Assembly: GCA_903822495.1 (NCBI GenBank)
Contig: CAIJPD010000054.1
Span: 1-64,000, forward strand
Source: an uncultured Chloroflexota bacterium
Lineage (GTDB): Bacteria; Chloroflexota; Limnocylindria; Limnocylindrales; CSP1-4
Direction: 5' to 3'
DNA: 64,000 nucleotides
In this document: in pieces, positions 51,200 to 60,046 of the stretch
Numbering within the stretch: position 1 is the stretch's first letter
Layout: the number at the start of each line of letters is the position of its first letter
The notes under the pieces: generated by a model
Seen by the model: only the letters and a program-made list of their open reading frames with translations
Told to the model about the DNA's origin: nothing
Database searches by the model: none
Made by a program: the position numbers and the translations under genes

Positions 51200-52363
51200 A
51201 TGCGCATCGTCACCGTCGTCGGGACGCGCCCACAGCTGATCAAGGCCGCCGCGCTCTCGCCGGTCCTGCGCGAACGCCATGTCGAGATCCTCGTGGACAC
51301 CGGGCAGCACTACGACGAGGCGCTGGCCGGCGTCTTCTTCCGCGAGCTGGGCCTGGCCCAACCGGACGTCTCCCTGGACGCGGGGTCCGGCAGCCACGCC
51401 GTCCAGACGGCCGCGATCCTGGCGGGCGTGGAGCCGGTCCTCCTCCGCGAGCGCCCGGATGCCGTGATGGTCTACGGGGACACCAACTCCACGCTGGCCG
51501 GTGCCCTGGCGGCCGCGAAGCTGGGCATCCCGGTGGCCCACGTCGAGGCGGGCCTGCGCTCCTTCGACCGCGCCATGCCGGAGGAGATCAACCGCGTGGT
51601 CGCCGACCACCTGGCCACCTGGTCCTTCGCTCCCACCCAGGGCGCGGTGGAGAACCTGGCGGCCGAGGGCATCCGCGCCGGCGTGCTCCTGGTGGGCGAC
51701 CTGATGCAGGACCTGGCCGCGCGCGTGGGGCGCGATGTGCGCGACCCGGCGGTCCTGGCGCACCTGTCGGATCTGCCGGCGGGGATCGCGGCGGCCCTCC
51801 GCCCGGGCTCGTACCTGTTCGCGACCGTCCATCGAGCGGACAACCGTTCGCCGGCGGCGATGGACACCTGGACGCGGCTGCTCGCCGACCTGGCCCGGCC
51901 CGAGCGGCCCGTCCTGCTCGCCCTCCACCCGGGCACGCGGGCCGCCCTGGCCGCTGCCGGGCTGACGCTGGGGCCCGACATCCTGGTCACGGAGCCCCTG
52001 GGCTACCGCTCGTCGCTGGCGCTCCAGCTCCACGCCGCCGCGGTGGTGACGGACTCGGGCGGGATCCAGCGGGAGGCGGCCTGGCTCGGCACGCCGTGCC
52101 TGGTGCTGCGCGAGACCACCGAGTGGGTCGAGACGGTACGCGGCCCGCAGTCGCAGTCCGTGCTGGTCGGGCGCGACCGGGCGGCGGCCCGCGCGGCGAT
52201 CGACCGGCTGGCCCCCATCGGCGAGGCGGGTCGGGTCGCCGCGGCGACCCGCGCGGCGTCGTTCGACCTGGCACCCGCGGGCGCGGCCACCCGGATCTCG
52301 GACGCGCTGGGGGTCGGCGTCCCCGCGCCGCCGGGTCGGCGCCGCCGGGCCGGCGCCGCGTAG
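51200..52363 (+). CDS. wbpI: UDP-sugar 2-epimerase, WbpI/WecB-like
   Basis: A 387-residue non-hydrolysing 2-epimerase: VVGTRPQLIKAAALSPVLRE, DTGQHYDEALAGVFFRELGL, VYGDTNSTLAGALAA, HVEAGLRSFDRAMPEEINR and TDSGGIQREAAWLGTPCL are all conserved. In this setting it should convert UDP-GlcNAc3NAcA to UDP-ManNAc3NAcA (WbpI role); a WecB role on UDP-GlcNAc is the alternative. It follows wbpA by 10 bp. Its TAG stop forms part of a TAGAGT hexamer that might serve the next gene. Confidence 0.9.
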   Translation: MRIVTVVGTRPQLIKAAALSPVLRERHVEILVDTGQHYDEALAGVFFRELGLAQPDVSLDAGSGSHAVQTAAILAGVEPVLLRERPDAVMVYGDTNSTLAGALAAAKLGIPVAHVEAGLRSFDRAMPEEINRVVADHLATWSFAPTQGAVENLAAEGIRAGVLLVGDLMQDLAARVGRDVRDPAVLAHLSDLPAGIAAALRPGSYLFATVHRADNRSPAAMDTWTRLLADLARPERPVLLALHPGTRAALAAAGLTLGPDILVTEPLGYRSSLALQLHAAAVVTDSGGIQREAAWLGTPCLVLRETTEWVETVRGPQSQSVLVGRDRAAARAAIDRLAPIGEAGRVAAATRAASFDLAPAGAATRISDALGVGVPAPPGRRRRAGAA

Positions 52364-52436
52364 AGTAAGGAGACCCGGCCGGCCCACCCGGGCCCGGCTC
52401 CGCCGGCGGTTGGGCGGCGCAAGACCCGGAGGTGGC

Positions 52437-53771
52437 GTGCGGATCGCGATCGTCTGCGCGAACACGGTGGAGTTCGATTCGAGGCTGCGCCGCACGGCGA
52501 CCGCGCTGGCCGATGACGGACACACGGTCACGTTGATCGGTTTCGCGGCGCCCGGCCTCGCGGCCCGCGAGCCGTTGCCCGGCCGTCCAGACGTGGCGAT
52601 CGTGCGCGTGGACCTGGACCGGCGCGTCTCCGCCGCCTTCCGGCCGCTCCCCGGGCCCGTTCGAGCCGCCCTCGCGCGCGTGCTGGGGATCGACCCGGCC
52701 GCCGCGGTGCTGCCGCCGCTCGCGGCCCGCGGCTGGCGGCGCGTGCCGGGACTGCTCGGCCGCGGCGTGGAGATCCTGGCCATCATCCGGCGCACCGGCG
52801 CCTGGACGGCCGCCGTCGTCGCCGCCGCGCCCGACGCGCAGGTCTTCCAGGGGCAGGCGCTCATCTCGCTGCCGGTGGTCCGGGCGGCGGCGCGCCGAAC
52901 CCGCGGCCGGTTCGTGTACGACATGGCCGACCTGCACACGGAGGCCGCCCGCCTGGCGCGGATGCCCGCCTGGTTCCGCCGCCTGGTCCGGGGGCGCGAG
53001 GCGGGCTGGGTGCGCGAGGCCGCCGCGGTCATGGCCGCGAGCGATGGCATGGCCGACGAGGGCGTGCGCTGGTTCGGGATCACGCGGCCCGCGGTGGTCC
53101 TCAACACGCCCCCGGCCTGGCGGCCCGGGGAGGCGCTCCCGGTGGCGGAGGACCGGCTGCGGCCCGCGGCGGGCCTGCCCGAGGGCCGCGCCGTGATCCT
53201 GTACCAGGGCGGGTTCTCCGAGGATCGCGGGCTGGAATCGCTGGTGGCCGCGCTGGACGCGCCAGCGCTCCGCGACCGCCCGGTGACGGCCGTGTTCCTG
53301 GGCTACGGCCGCCTGCATGCGTGGCTCCTGGCCGAGGCCGCCCGCCGTCCGGGCCGCCTCGCGGTCCTGGACGCGGTTCCGTCCGACGACCTGCCCGGCT
53401 GGACGGTCTCCGCGGACATCGGCTACGTGGGGGTCCCGCCCAGCACCCTGAATCATCGGCTGACGCTCGCCAACAAGCTCTTCGAGTTCATCATGGCGGG
53501 CCTCCCCGTCGTGGTCTCCGAGGGCACCGAGCACTGCCGGGTGGTGCGGGCGGAGCGCCTGGGCGCCTGCGTGGACATCGGGTCTCCCGACGCGGTGGCC
53601 GCCGCGATCGCCGGGCTCCTGGACGCCGCCCCCCAGCAGCGGGTCGACCTCCGCCGGCACGTTCGGGCCGTCGCGCTGGAGCGCTACGCCTGGGAGTCCC
53701 GGCGTGGCGCGTTGGTGGCGCTCTACCGCCGGCTGGCCACGTCGGGCCCCGCCCGGGACCGGCCGGCATGA
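52437..53771 (+). CDS. Glycosyltransferase, GT4-like (copy 1 of a tandem pair)
   Basis: A 444-residue GT-B enzyme. N-terminal half: VRIAIVCANTVEFDSRLRRTATALADDGH (read in parts); donor half: LYQGGFSEDRGLESLVAAL and STLNHRLTLANKLFEFIMAGLPVVVSE. The phrases ALISLPV and LNHRLT recur in the next gene, so the two are paralogues. Donor and acceptor are unknown; the context suggests use of the amino-uronate or rhamnose donors. GTG 52437 has GGAGG 4 nt upstream. Confidence 0.85.
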   Translation: MRIAIVCANTVEFDSRLRRTATALADDGHTVTLIGFAAPGLAAREPLPGRPDVAIVRVDLDRRVSAAFRPLPGPVRAALARVLGIDPAAAVLPPLAARGWRRVPGLLGRGVEILAIIRRTGAWTAAVVAAAPDAQVFQGQALISLPVVRAAARRTRGRFVYDMADLHTEAARLARMPAWFRRLVRGREAGWVREAAAVMAASDGMADEGVRWFGITRPAVVLNTPPAWRPGEALPVAEDRLRPAAGLPEGRAVILYQGGFSEDRGLESLVAALDAPALRDRPVTAVFLGYGRLHAWLLAEAARRPGRLAVLDAVPSDDLPGWTVSADIGYVGVPPSTLNHRLTLANKLFEFIMAGLPVVVSEGTEHCRVVRAERLGACVDIGSPDAVAAAIAGLLDAAPQQRVDLRRHVRAVALERYAWESRRGALVALYRRLATSGPARDRPA

Positions 53772-55003
53772 CGCGCGTCGCGCTGCTGACCAACAACCCG
53801 TTCGTGACGGACTACCGGGTCTGGAAGCTGGCCCGCAGCCTGGTGGACGCCGGCTACCAGGTCACCGTGGTGGCCCGGCCCGGCGATGGCTTGCCCGAGC
53901 GCGAGCGGCAGGCCGGCTTCGACGTGGTCCGGGTGGCGCAGCCGGCCCCACGCTGGGCACGGACGCCACGCCTGCCGGGCGAGGAGCCGTCCCGGCGGAC
54001 GCCGATCACCATCCTGCGCGACACCGCCGGCCGGGCGGCCCAGGCGGTCCGGTTCCTGTTCATGGCGCGGGCGTGGGCCGCGCGGATCGAGCGGGTCGTC
54101 CCCGCCGCCGACGTCTGGCTCTCCGAGGCGCTGATCTCCCTGCCGGTGGCGCTGGACCTGCGCCGGCGCCGGGGCGGGAGGGTGGTCCACGACGCCCCGG
54201 ACCTGGACGTCGAGAGCGCCCGCTTCGCGCTCCTGCCGGGGCCGTGGCGGCGACTCCTCCACTGGCGGGAGCAGCGGTGGATCCGGGCCGCCGACGGCCT
54301 CGTGACCGCGAGCCGCCCGTACGCCGAGGTGCTGGCACGGACCACCGGCCGCCGGCCCGTCGTGGTGCACAACGGGCCGCTGCTCTCCGAGCTCCGACCG
54401 CGGGGCGATCGCCTGCTGCACCGCGAGCTGGGGCTGGATCCCGCCCTGCCCCTGGTCCTGAGCTTCGGACAGATCGTCCCGGGGCGGGGCATCGAGGCCT
54501 TGATCGACGCGCTGGATCGCCTGCCGGGGGTCCACCTGGTCGTGGTGGGCTTCGGGTCGCTGTTCGAGCCGATGCGGGCCCGGGCGGCCGCGGGTGCCTC
54601 GGCGGGCCGGATCCACTTCCTGCCCCGCGTTCGGCCGGAAGACATCCCCGGCGTGACCGCCGCCGCGGACATCGCCGCGATGCCCATCGAGCCGATCACC
54701 CTGAACCACCGGCTGACGGCGCCCACCAAGCTCTTCGACGCGATGGGCGCCGGGGTCCCGGTGGTGGCCACGGACCTCGAAGGGATGGCCGCGATCGTCC
54801 GGGAGACGGGTTGCGGCGAGCTCTGCCGGCCAGGGGACCCCGACGACCTGGCGCGGGCGATCCGGGTGATCCTGGACGCGACGCCGGAGCGCCGCGCGGC
54901 ATACGCTGCGGCCGGCCGCCGCGCCGTCAGCGAGGCCTATGGCTGGGAGCACCAGGTCGGCGGACTGGTGGCGCTGCTCCGCGACCTCGGCGCCGCACCC
55001 TAG
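53768..55003 (+). CDS. Glycosyltransferase, GT4-like (copy 2 of a tandem pair)
   Basis: A 411-residue GT-B enzyme paralogous to the previous one: VALLTNNPFVTDYRVWKLARSL, then DVWLSEALISLPVALDL, VLSFGQIVPGRGIEALIDAL and TLNHRLTAPTKLFDAMGAGVPVVATD. ATGA overlap with the upstream gene makes translational coupling likely. Specificity is unknown. Confidence 0.87.
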   Translation: MTRVALLTNNPFVTDYRVWKLARSLVDAGYQVTVVARPGDGLPERERQAGFDVVRVAQPAPRWARTPRLPGEEPSRRTPITILRDTAGRAAQAVRFLFMARAWAARIERVVPAADVWLSEALISLPVALDLRRRRGGRVVHDAPDLDVESARFALLPGPWRRLLHWREQRWIRAADGLVTASRPYAEVLARTTGRRPVVVHNGPLLSELRPRGDRLLHRELGLDPALPLVLSFGQIVPGRGIEALIDALDRLPGVHLVVVGFGSLFEPMRARAAAGASAGRIHFLPRVRPEDIPGVTAAADIAAMPIEPITLNHRLTAPTKLFDAMGAGVPVVATDLEGMAAIVRETGCGELCRPGDPDDLARAIRVILDATPERRAAYAAAGRRAVSEAYGWEHQVGGLVALLRDLGAAP

Positions 55004-55012
55004 GCGCGCCGG

Positions 55013-55018
55013 TATCAT
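55013..55018 (+). promoter_or_regulatory. -10 element TATCAT of a leaderless promoter
   Basis: TATCAT ends 6 nt before GTG 55025. It lies just after the stop of the preceding glycosyltransferase and may be an internal promoter. Confidence 0.45.
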
Positions 55019-55024
55019 CCGGCG

Positions 55025-56248
55025 GTGAACCAGCCCCCAAGGTCGCCCGCGGCGCCCCGCCCCGTGGCGATGCTGACCCACTCGTACTACGAGGAAGACC
55101 CGCGCGTCCGGCGCGAGGCAGAGGCACTGGTGGCGGCGGGGCGACCCGTCGACGTCTATGGGCTCAGGCGGCCGGGCGAGCCGGCCGAGGTCGAGGTGGC
55201 GGGCGTGCGGGTCCACCACCTGGACGTGCAGCGTCACCAGGGCGCGCGCCTCTCGGTCTACCTGCGCGAGTACCTGGACTTCTTTGTCCGGGCGGCCCTC
55301 GCCCTGGTCCGTGCCCAGCCGCGCCGCCAGTACGCCCTGGTCCAGGTCCACACGCTGCCGGACTTCCTGAGCATCGCCGCGCTCCCGCTCCGGATGGTGG
55401 GGGTGCCGGTGCTGATCGACCTGCACGAGGCGATGCCCGAGTTCTTCCGGAGCCGATTCCCGGGCGCCTCCAAGCCGCTGGTCTACCGCGCCCTGCTGCT
55501 CCAGGAGCGACTCGCGATCGCGGCCGCCAACCACGCCCAGACCGTGAACGACGCGCTGGCCGACCGCCTCGTCGAGCGCGGCATCGCCCGGTCACGCGTC
55601 AGCGTCGTCCGCAACAGCCCGTCCCTCGCGCGGTTCGACGCCGCCAGGTACCCCGTTCGGACGTTTGCCCAGGACGGCGTGGTCCGCCTGGTCTACACGG
55701 GCGCCCTCACGCCCACGTATGAGCTGGACGTGGTGATCGCCGCCATCGCCCGGCTGCGGGCGCTGCGCCCTGCGCTGGCGCTGACGCTCGATGTCTTCGG
55801 CCGCGGCGACTCGGAGGAGGCGCTCCAGGGCGATGTCAACGAGGCGGGCCTGGCGGCCGTCGTCACGTTCCACGGCCGGATCCCGCTCGAGGACGTTCCC
55901 GCGGCGATCGCCGCCCGGGACATCGGGCTGGCGCCCACCCGGCGCGACCGGTTCACGGACATCAGCCTCTCGACCAAGATCTTCGAGTACGGCGCGATGG
56001 GCAAGCCGGCGATCTGCTCCCGGCTCCCGATGGTCGAGCGGACCTTCGGGCCGGGCACCGTGTGGACGTACACGCCCGGCGACGCGGAGGGTCTCGCCGC
56101 GGCCATCCTGGCGGTCGTCGACGACGGCCCGGGCCGGGAGGCGGCCGTGGCGCTGACGCGCGCCACGGTCGATGACCACGCGTGGGAGCGGGAGGCCATC
56201 ACCTACGTGGCCCTCGTGGAGCGCCTGATTGGCACGACCGCGTCCTGA
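55025..56248 (+). CDS. Glycosyltransferase, GT4-like
   Basis: A 407-residue GT-B enzyme: AMLTHSYYEEDPRVRREAEALVAAG, VQVHTLPDFLSIAALPLRMVGVPVL, IDLHEAMPEFFRSRF, then LVYTGALTPTYELDVVIAAI and DISLSTKIFEYGAMGKPAICS. It is related to, but not part of, the tandem pair before it. GTG start with no Shine-Dalgarno but a -10 at leaderless spacing. It closes the glycan region. Confidence 0.87.
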   Translation: MNQPPRSPAAPRPVAMLTHSYYEEDPRVRREAEALVAAGRPVDVYGLRRPGEPAEVEVAGVRVHHLDVQRHQGARLSVYLREYLDFFVRAALALVRAQPRRQYALVQVHTLPDFLSIAALPLRMVGVPVLIDLHEAMPEFFRSRFPGASKPLVYRALLLQERLAIAAANHAQTVNDALADRLVERGIARSRVSVVRNSPSLARFDAARYPVRTFAQDGVVRLVYTGALTPTYELDVVIAAIARLRALRPALALTLDVFGRGDSEEALQGDVNEAGLAAVVTFHGRIPLEDVPAAIAARDIGLAPTRRDRFTDISLSTKIFEYGAMGKPAICSRLPMVERTFGPGTVWTYTPGDAEGLAAAILAVVDDGPGREAAVALTRATVDDHAWEREAITYVALVERLIGTTAS

Positions 56249-56306
56249 TCGGCGCGGCGAGGTCCCGCGCCCCTGCGCCGGCGCTGGATCGCGGCCGCGG
56301 TTGGGG

Positions 56307-56342
56307 TACGATTGCGACCCCGTCCGCCTTCGGCCGGCGGAC
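56307..56342 (+). promoter_or_regulatory. Promoter and 5' hairpin of the parvulin-type foldase gene
   Basis: TACGAT (56307-56312) would start a transcript near 56319. A perfect 7-bp hairpin GTCCGCC/GGCGGAC with a 7-nt loop (56322-56342) then lies at the very 5' end of the roughly 47-nt leader, a position that can protect mRNA ends. Confidence 0.4.
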
Positions 56343-56365
56343 CGCTGCAGGGAATCCATCACCCC

Positions 56366-58078
56366 ATGACCCTACGAGCCAAGCCCGTCGCGCGGCGCGA
56401 CGCCCGCCCGCCCTCCCACCCGGGTGACCGGCGCAACTTCTACATCAACCTTGGCTTCGCGATCTCCATCGTCGCCGCGGTGGTCATCCTGGTCGCGGCG
56501 CTGGCCCTCACCTGGTACAACGGCCACCTCGCGCCCGCGGCCAAGGCGTACGGCGAGACGATCACGAAGGACGAGTTCGCGACGCGCTACTCCATCGAGG
56601 CCTTCCGCATCGACTACGCCGAGGCCCGCTTGCGGACCCTCGTGAACCTGGGCTACATGACGGACGATCAGGAGTCCCAGCAGCTCCAGTACATCGACAA
56701 CAGCAAGAGCCAGCTGGTATCCCTCGCCCTCGAGCGGGTGATCGACGTCCGGATCCAGGCCAAGCTGGCCAGCGAGGCCGGCATCACGGTCACGGACGCC
56801 GAGATCGACGCGAAGTTCAAGAAGGAAGCCACCGTCGAGACGCAGCGCCACGCCTGGGTCATCGAGGTCCAGCCGGAGCGCGACCCGGGCGTCCGCGAGC
56901 CGACCGCCGCCCAGGTGGTCGCGGCCAAGGCCAAGGCGGATCAGGCCCTCGCGGACCTGAAGGCCGGCAAGCCGTGGGAGGACGTGGCGTCCGCAGTCTC
57001 CACCGCCGAGTACGGCGGGGCCAACGGCGACCTGGGCTTCCTCGGCGCCAGCGTCACGTACGACGCCGTCTACCTCGACGCCGTCTTCAAGGCGCCGCTC
57101 AACACGATCACGGGCGTCCTGGAGGGCGAGGACGGCACGTTCCGCATCGGGCGTGCCACGGAAGAGGGCGCCGCCCAGGAGGACGTCACGTTCCAGACGC
57201 GCCTCACGGACGCCAAGATCAAGACGGCGGATTACCGGGCCGTGATCAAGGCCGACGTGATCCGGGACAAGCTGGAGGCCAAGGTCATCGCGGACCTCTC
57301 CCTGCCATCCGCCCAGCGCCACATCGCCGAGATCTACATCGCCGACAACGGCTCGGCGCCCTCCGCCACGGCCGTCAAGACGCGCCACGTCCTGTACTCG
57401 CCCAAGAACGACCCGGCCGGAGCGGCCGCGCTCGCCGAGACGGATCCGGCCTGGAAGGCCGCGGAGGACGAGGCGCGGGCAACGTACGCCAAGCTCAAGG
57501 CGGACATCAGCCAGTTCGATGCCATCGCGCGCAAGGACAGCGACGAAGCCTCCGCCAAGCTGACCGGCGGCAAGCTCCCGTACTACGACGAGAACAGCTC
57601 CATCGACCCGGCATACGCGGCCGCCATCCTGGACACCAACCTGAAGCCCGGCGACCTCCTGGAGCCCATCAGGACCTCCTTTGGCTGGGACGTGATCCAG
57701 ATCATGCACGGTCCCACCGACGAGCAGTGGGCGGCCCAGCTCAAGACACAGCTGGACACCGGCGCCAAGTTCAGCGACCTGGCCCGCGACAACTCGGAGG
57801 GCCCCGGTGCGGCCGAGGGCGGCGACGGCGGCTGGCTCTCGCGCGGCGAGCTGACGCAGCAGCTGGAGGACGCGGTCTTCAAGACGGGCATCGGCGGCCT
57901 GAGCGATTCGGTCGTGATCTCCGGAGACGGGGTCTACCTCGTGAAGGTCCTGGCGGAGGAGACGCGCAGCCCTACGCCGGCGCAGATCGCCGTCTACAAG
58001 AGCACCGGCTTCTCCAACTGGTATGAGCCCAAGAAGACGGCCGCCAATGTCGAGCGGCTGCTGACCGCCGGCAGCTAG
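56366..58078 (+). CDS. Membrane-anchored peptidyl-prolyl isomerase/foldase (PpiC/SurA/PrsA-like)
   Basis: A 570-residue protein. A cytoplasmic start is followed by one membrane helix (about 28-50, LGFAISIVAAVVILVAALAL) and a SurA-N-like helical region (ITKDEFATRYSIEAFRIDY). Then come three parvulin-like segments: about 170-275 (degenerate, NGDLGFLGA), about 345-450 (KTRHVLYSPKN ... LGWDVIQI-like SFGWDVIQIMHG) and about 450-550 (FSDLARDNSEGPGAAEGGDGGWLSRGEL). It likely helps exported proteins fold outside the membrane. It is 7 bp before mazG, an arrangement I associate with Chloroflexota. Confidence 0.88.
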   Translation: MTLRAKPVARRDARPPSHPGDRRNFYINLGFAISIVAAVVILVAALALTWYNGHLAPAAKAYGETITKDEFATRYSIEAFRIDYAEARLRTLVNLGYMTDDQESQQLQYIDNSKSQLVSLALERVIDVRIQAKLASEAGITVTDAEIDAKFKKEATVETQRHAWVIEVQPERDPGVREPTAAQVVAAKAKADQALADLKAGKPWEDVASAVSTAEYGGANGDLGFLGASVTYDAVYLDAVFKAPLNTITGVLEGEDGTFRIGRATEEGAAQEDVTFQTRLTDAKIKTADYRAVIKADVIRDKLEAKVIADLSLPSAQRHIAEIYIADNGSAPSATAVKTRHVLYSPKNDPAGAAALAETDPAWKAAEDEARATYAKLKADISQFDAIARKDSDEASAKLTGGKLPYYDENSSIDPAYAAAILDTNLKPGDLLEPIRTSFGWDVIQIMHGPTDEQWAAQLKTQLDTGAKFSDLARDNSEGPGAAEGGDGGWLSRGELTQQLEDAVFKTGIGGLSDSVVISGDGVYLVKVLAEETRSPTPAQIAVYKSTGFSNWYEPKKTAANVERLLTAGS

Positions 58079-58085
58079 GCACCCG

Positions 58086-59312
58086 GTGCTCGACGCGCTC
58101 GTCACCGAGGCGCGGCTGCGCTGGGGGCTGGACCTGGGCGCCGGCCTCCAGGTGGTGCCCGCCACGCGGCTGGGTGCCATCCCGATCGAGGCGTCGCGCC
58201 CGTTGCTCCTGGTGCCGCTCGCGGCATTGAGGGCTGGTCCCGTGAACCCGGAGGCGACGGTGACGCCCCTGCCGGGTCGCAACGGCGAGGGCGGTTCGGA
58301 CCCCCTGGTCGTCCTGCGCCGGCTCTATCCGCCCGATCACCCGGTGGGCCGTCACGGCCTGCCGGACGGGACCACGCTGGCAACCCTGGCCGAACCTGAT
58401 CTGGCCGGCGGCCTGTACATCGCGCCGGTCGCCGCCGAGCTGGCGTCCGCCGGCCCGTGGGCCATGCCCTACATCGCGGCGCGGCTGCGGCTCCCCGATG
58501 GCTGTCCGTGGGACCGCGAACAGACCCACCTCTCCCTGCGGAAATACCTGCTCGAGGAGACCTACGAGGTCTACGACGCGCTGGAGAGCGGGGTCGCCAC
58601 CCCGGCCCTGGCGGAGGAGCTGGGAGACCTGCTGCTGCAGGTGATCCTCCACGCCCAGCTGGCGGCCGAGGCCGGCGTCTTCGATCTCGCGGACGTCCAG
58701 GCCGAGATCACCCGCAAGATCGTCCGGCGTCACCCGCACGTCTTCGGCGAGGCCGTCGTGAAGACGGCGGCCGACGTGAACCGCCAGTGGGAGAAGATCA
58801 AGGCGCAGGAGCGCGCCGATGCCGCGACGGCCGAGGTGGCCGCGACGGCCGCCGTGACGCTGTCGGGCTCCGGCACGGATGCCGCGGCCCCGGGGGCGGC
58901 CCCGGCCAAGGCCCGGGCCAAGAGCGCGCTGGACGGCATCAGCCGTTCCATGCCTGCGCTCGCCGCCAGCCAGGAGATGCAGGAGCGAGCCGCCGCGCTG
59001 GGCTACGACTGGCCCACGATCGATGGCATCCTCGACAAGGTCGCCGAGGAGCTGGCGGAGCTGGCGGAGGCGCCCGATGAGGCCTCGCGCCGCGAGGAGT
59101 TCGGCGATCTCCTGCTGGTCATCGTGAATGTCGGCCGCCGGATGGGGATCGACACGGAGACCGCCCTGCGGGCCGCGTCCGACAAGTTCCGACGCCGCTT
59201 CGCCAGCGTGGAGCGCCAGGCCGCCGAGCGCGGCGTGGCCCTCCGCGACCTCGACTTCGATGCGCTCGATGCGCTCTGGGACGCCGCCAAGGCAGAGGAA
59301 CGAACACCATGA
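58086..59312 (+). CDS. mazG: MazG-type nucleoside triphosphate pyrophosphohydrolase with truncated YabN N-terminus
   Basis: A 408-residue protein. Residues about 130-408 hold two MazG modules: [34 protein letters not shown] with [14 protein letters not shown], and a second [16 protein letters not shown]. These hydrolyse non-canonical NTPs to NMP and PPi. Residues 1-130 ([44 protein letters not shown]) resemble only the C-terminal half of the tetrapyrrole-methylase-like domain of YabN; the SAM-binding half is missing. An Ala-rich linker (about 245-275) lies between the modules. GTG 58086 is the likely start. ATGA overlap with rph. Confidence 0.9.
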   Translation: MLDALVTEARLRWGLDLGAGLQVVPATRLGAIPIEASRPLLLVPLAALRAGPVNPEATVTPLPGRNGEGGSDPLVVLRRLYPPDHPVGRHGLPDGTTLATLAEPDLAGGLYIAPVAAELASAGPWAMPYIAARLRLPDGCPWDREQTHLSLRKYLLEETYEVYDALESGVATPALAEELGDLLLQVILHAQLAAEAGVFDLADVQAEITRKIVRRHPHVFGEAVVKTAADVNRQWEKIKAQERADAATAEVAATAAVTLSGSGTDAAAPGAAPAKARAKSALDGISRSMPALAASQEMQERAAALGYDWPTIDGILDKVAEELAELAEAPDEASRREEFGDLLLVIVNVGRRMGIDTETALRAASDKFRRRFASVERQAAERGVALRDLDFDALDALWDAAKAEERTP

Positions 59313-60046
59313 CAATCGGCAACCGCCCGCCCACGGTCCGCAACGACGGGCGTCGCCCCGGTGACATCCGCCCGGTGACCTTCACGCTCGACGTGCTCAA
59401 GTGGGCCGAGGGCTCGTGCCGGATCCGTGTCGGCGACACGGATGTCCTGTGCGCGGCCACCATCGAGGACCGGGTCCCGCCCCACCTCCGCGGCAAGGGC
59501 ACCGGCTGGGTGACGGCCGAGTACAGCATGCTGCCGCGGGCCACGGCCGAGCGCACGCAGCGCGAATCGGCCAAGGGCAGGATCGGCGGGCGAACCCACG
59601 AGATCCAGCGCCTGATCGGTCGCTCCCTCCGGGGCGTCGTGGACCTGGGCAAGCTGGGCGAGCGGACCATCACGGTGGACTGCGACGTGATCCAGGCGGA
59701 CGGCGGGACGCGCACGGCCAGCATCACCGGCGGCTACGTGGCGCTGGCCTCGGCGCTGATCCGGTATGGGATGGACCGGCTGGTGGTCTCCAAGATCGCC
59801 GCGATCAGCGTCGGCGTGATCGCTGGCGAGACGTTCCTGGACCTCGACTACTCCGAGGACTCCCGGGCGGAGGTGGACATGAACGTGGTCGGCACGGACC
59901 TGGGCACGTACGTCGAGCTGCAGGGGACGGCCGAAGGGCGCCCGTTCGACCGGGCCCGGGTGGACGAGCTCCTCGACATCGCGAACACGGGGCTCGCGCA
60001 GCTGTTTGAGGCCCAGGGCCAGGCGCTCGCGGCGGTCCGCCGCTAG
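59309..60046 (+). CDS. rph: Ribonuclease PH
   Basis: A 245-residue phosphorolytic 3'-5' exoribonuclease that trims tRNA 3' ends. Signatures: [19 protein letters not shown] (read in part), [15 protein letters not shown], the phosphate-binding [14 protein letters not shown] and [19 protein letters not shown], plus [22 protein letters not shown]. All conserved and of normal length. It lies between the two nucleotide-pool cleaning enzymes MazG and RdgB. Confidence 0.97.
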   Translation: MTIGNRPPTVRNDGRRPGDIRPVTFTLDVLKWAEGSCRIRVGDTDVLCAATIEDRVPPHLRGKGTGWVTAEYSMLPRATAERTQRESAKGRIGGRTHEIQRLIGRSLRGVVDLGKLGERTITVDCDVIQADGGTRTASITGGYVALASALIRYGMDRLVVSKIAAISVGVIAGETFLDLDYSEDSRAEVDMNVVGTDLGTYVELQGTAEGRPFDRARVDELLDIANTGLAQLFEAQGQALAAVRR

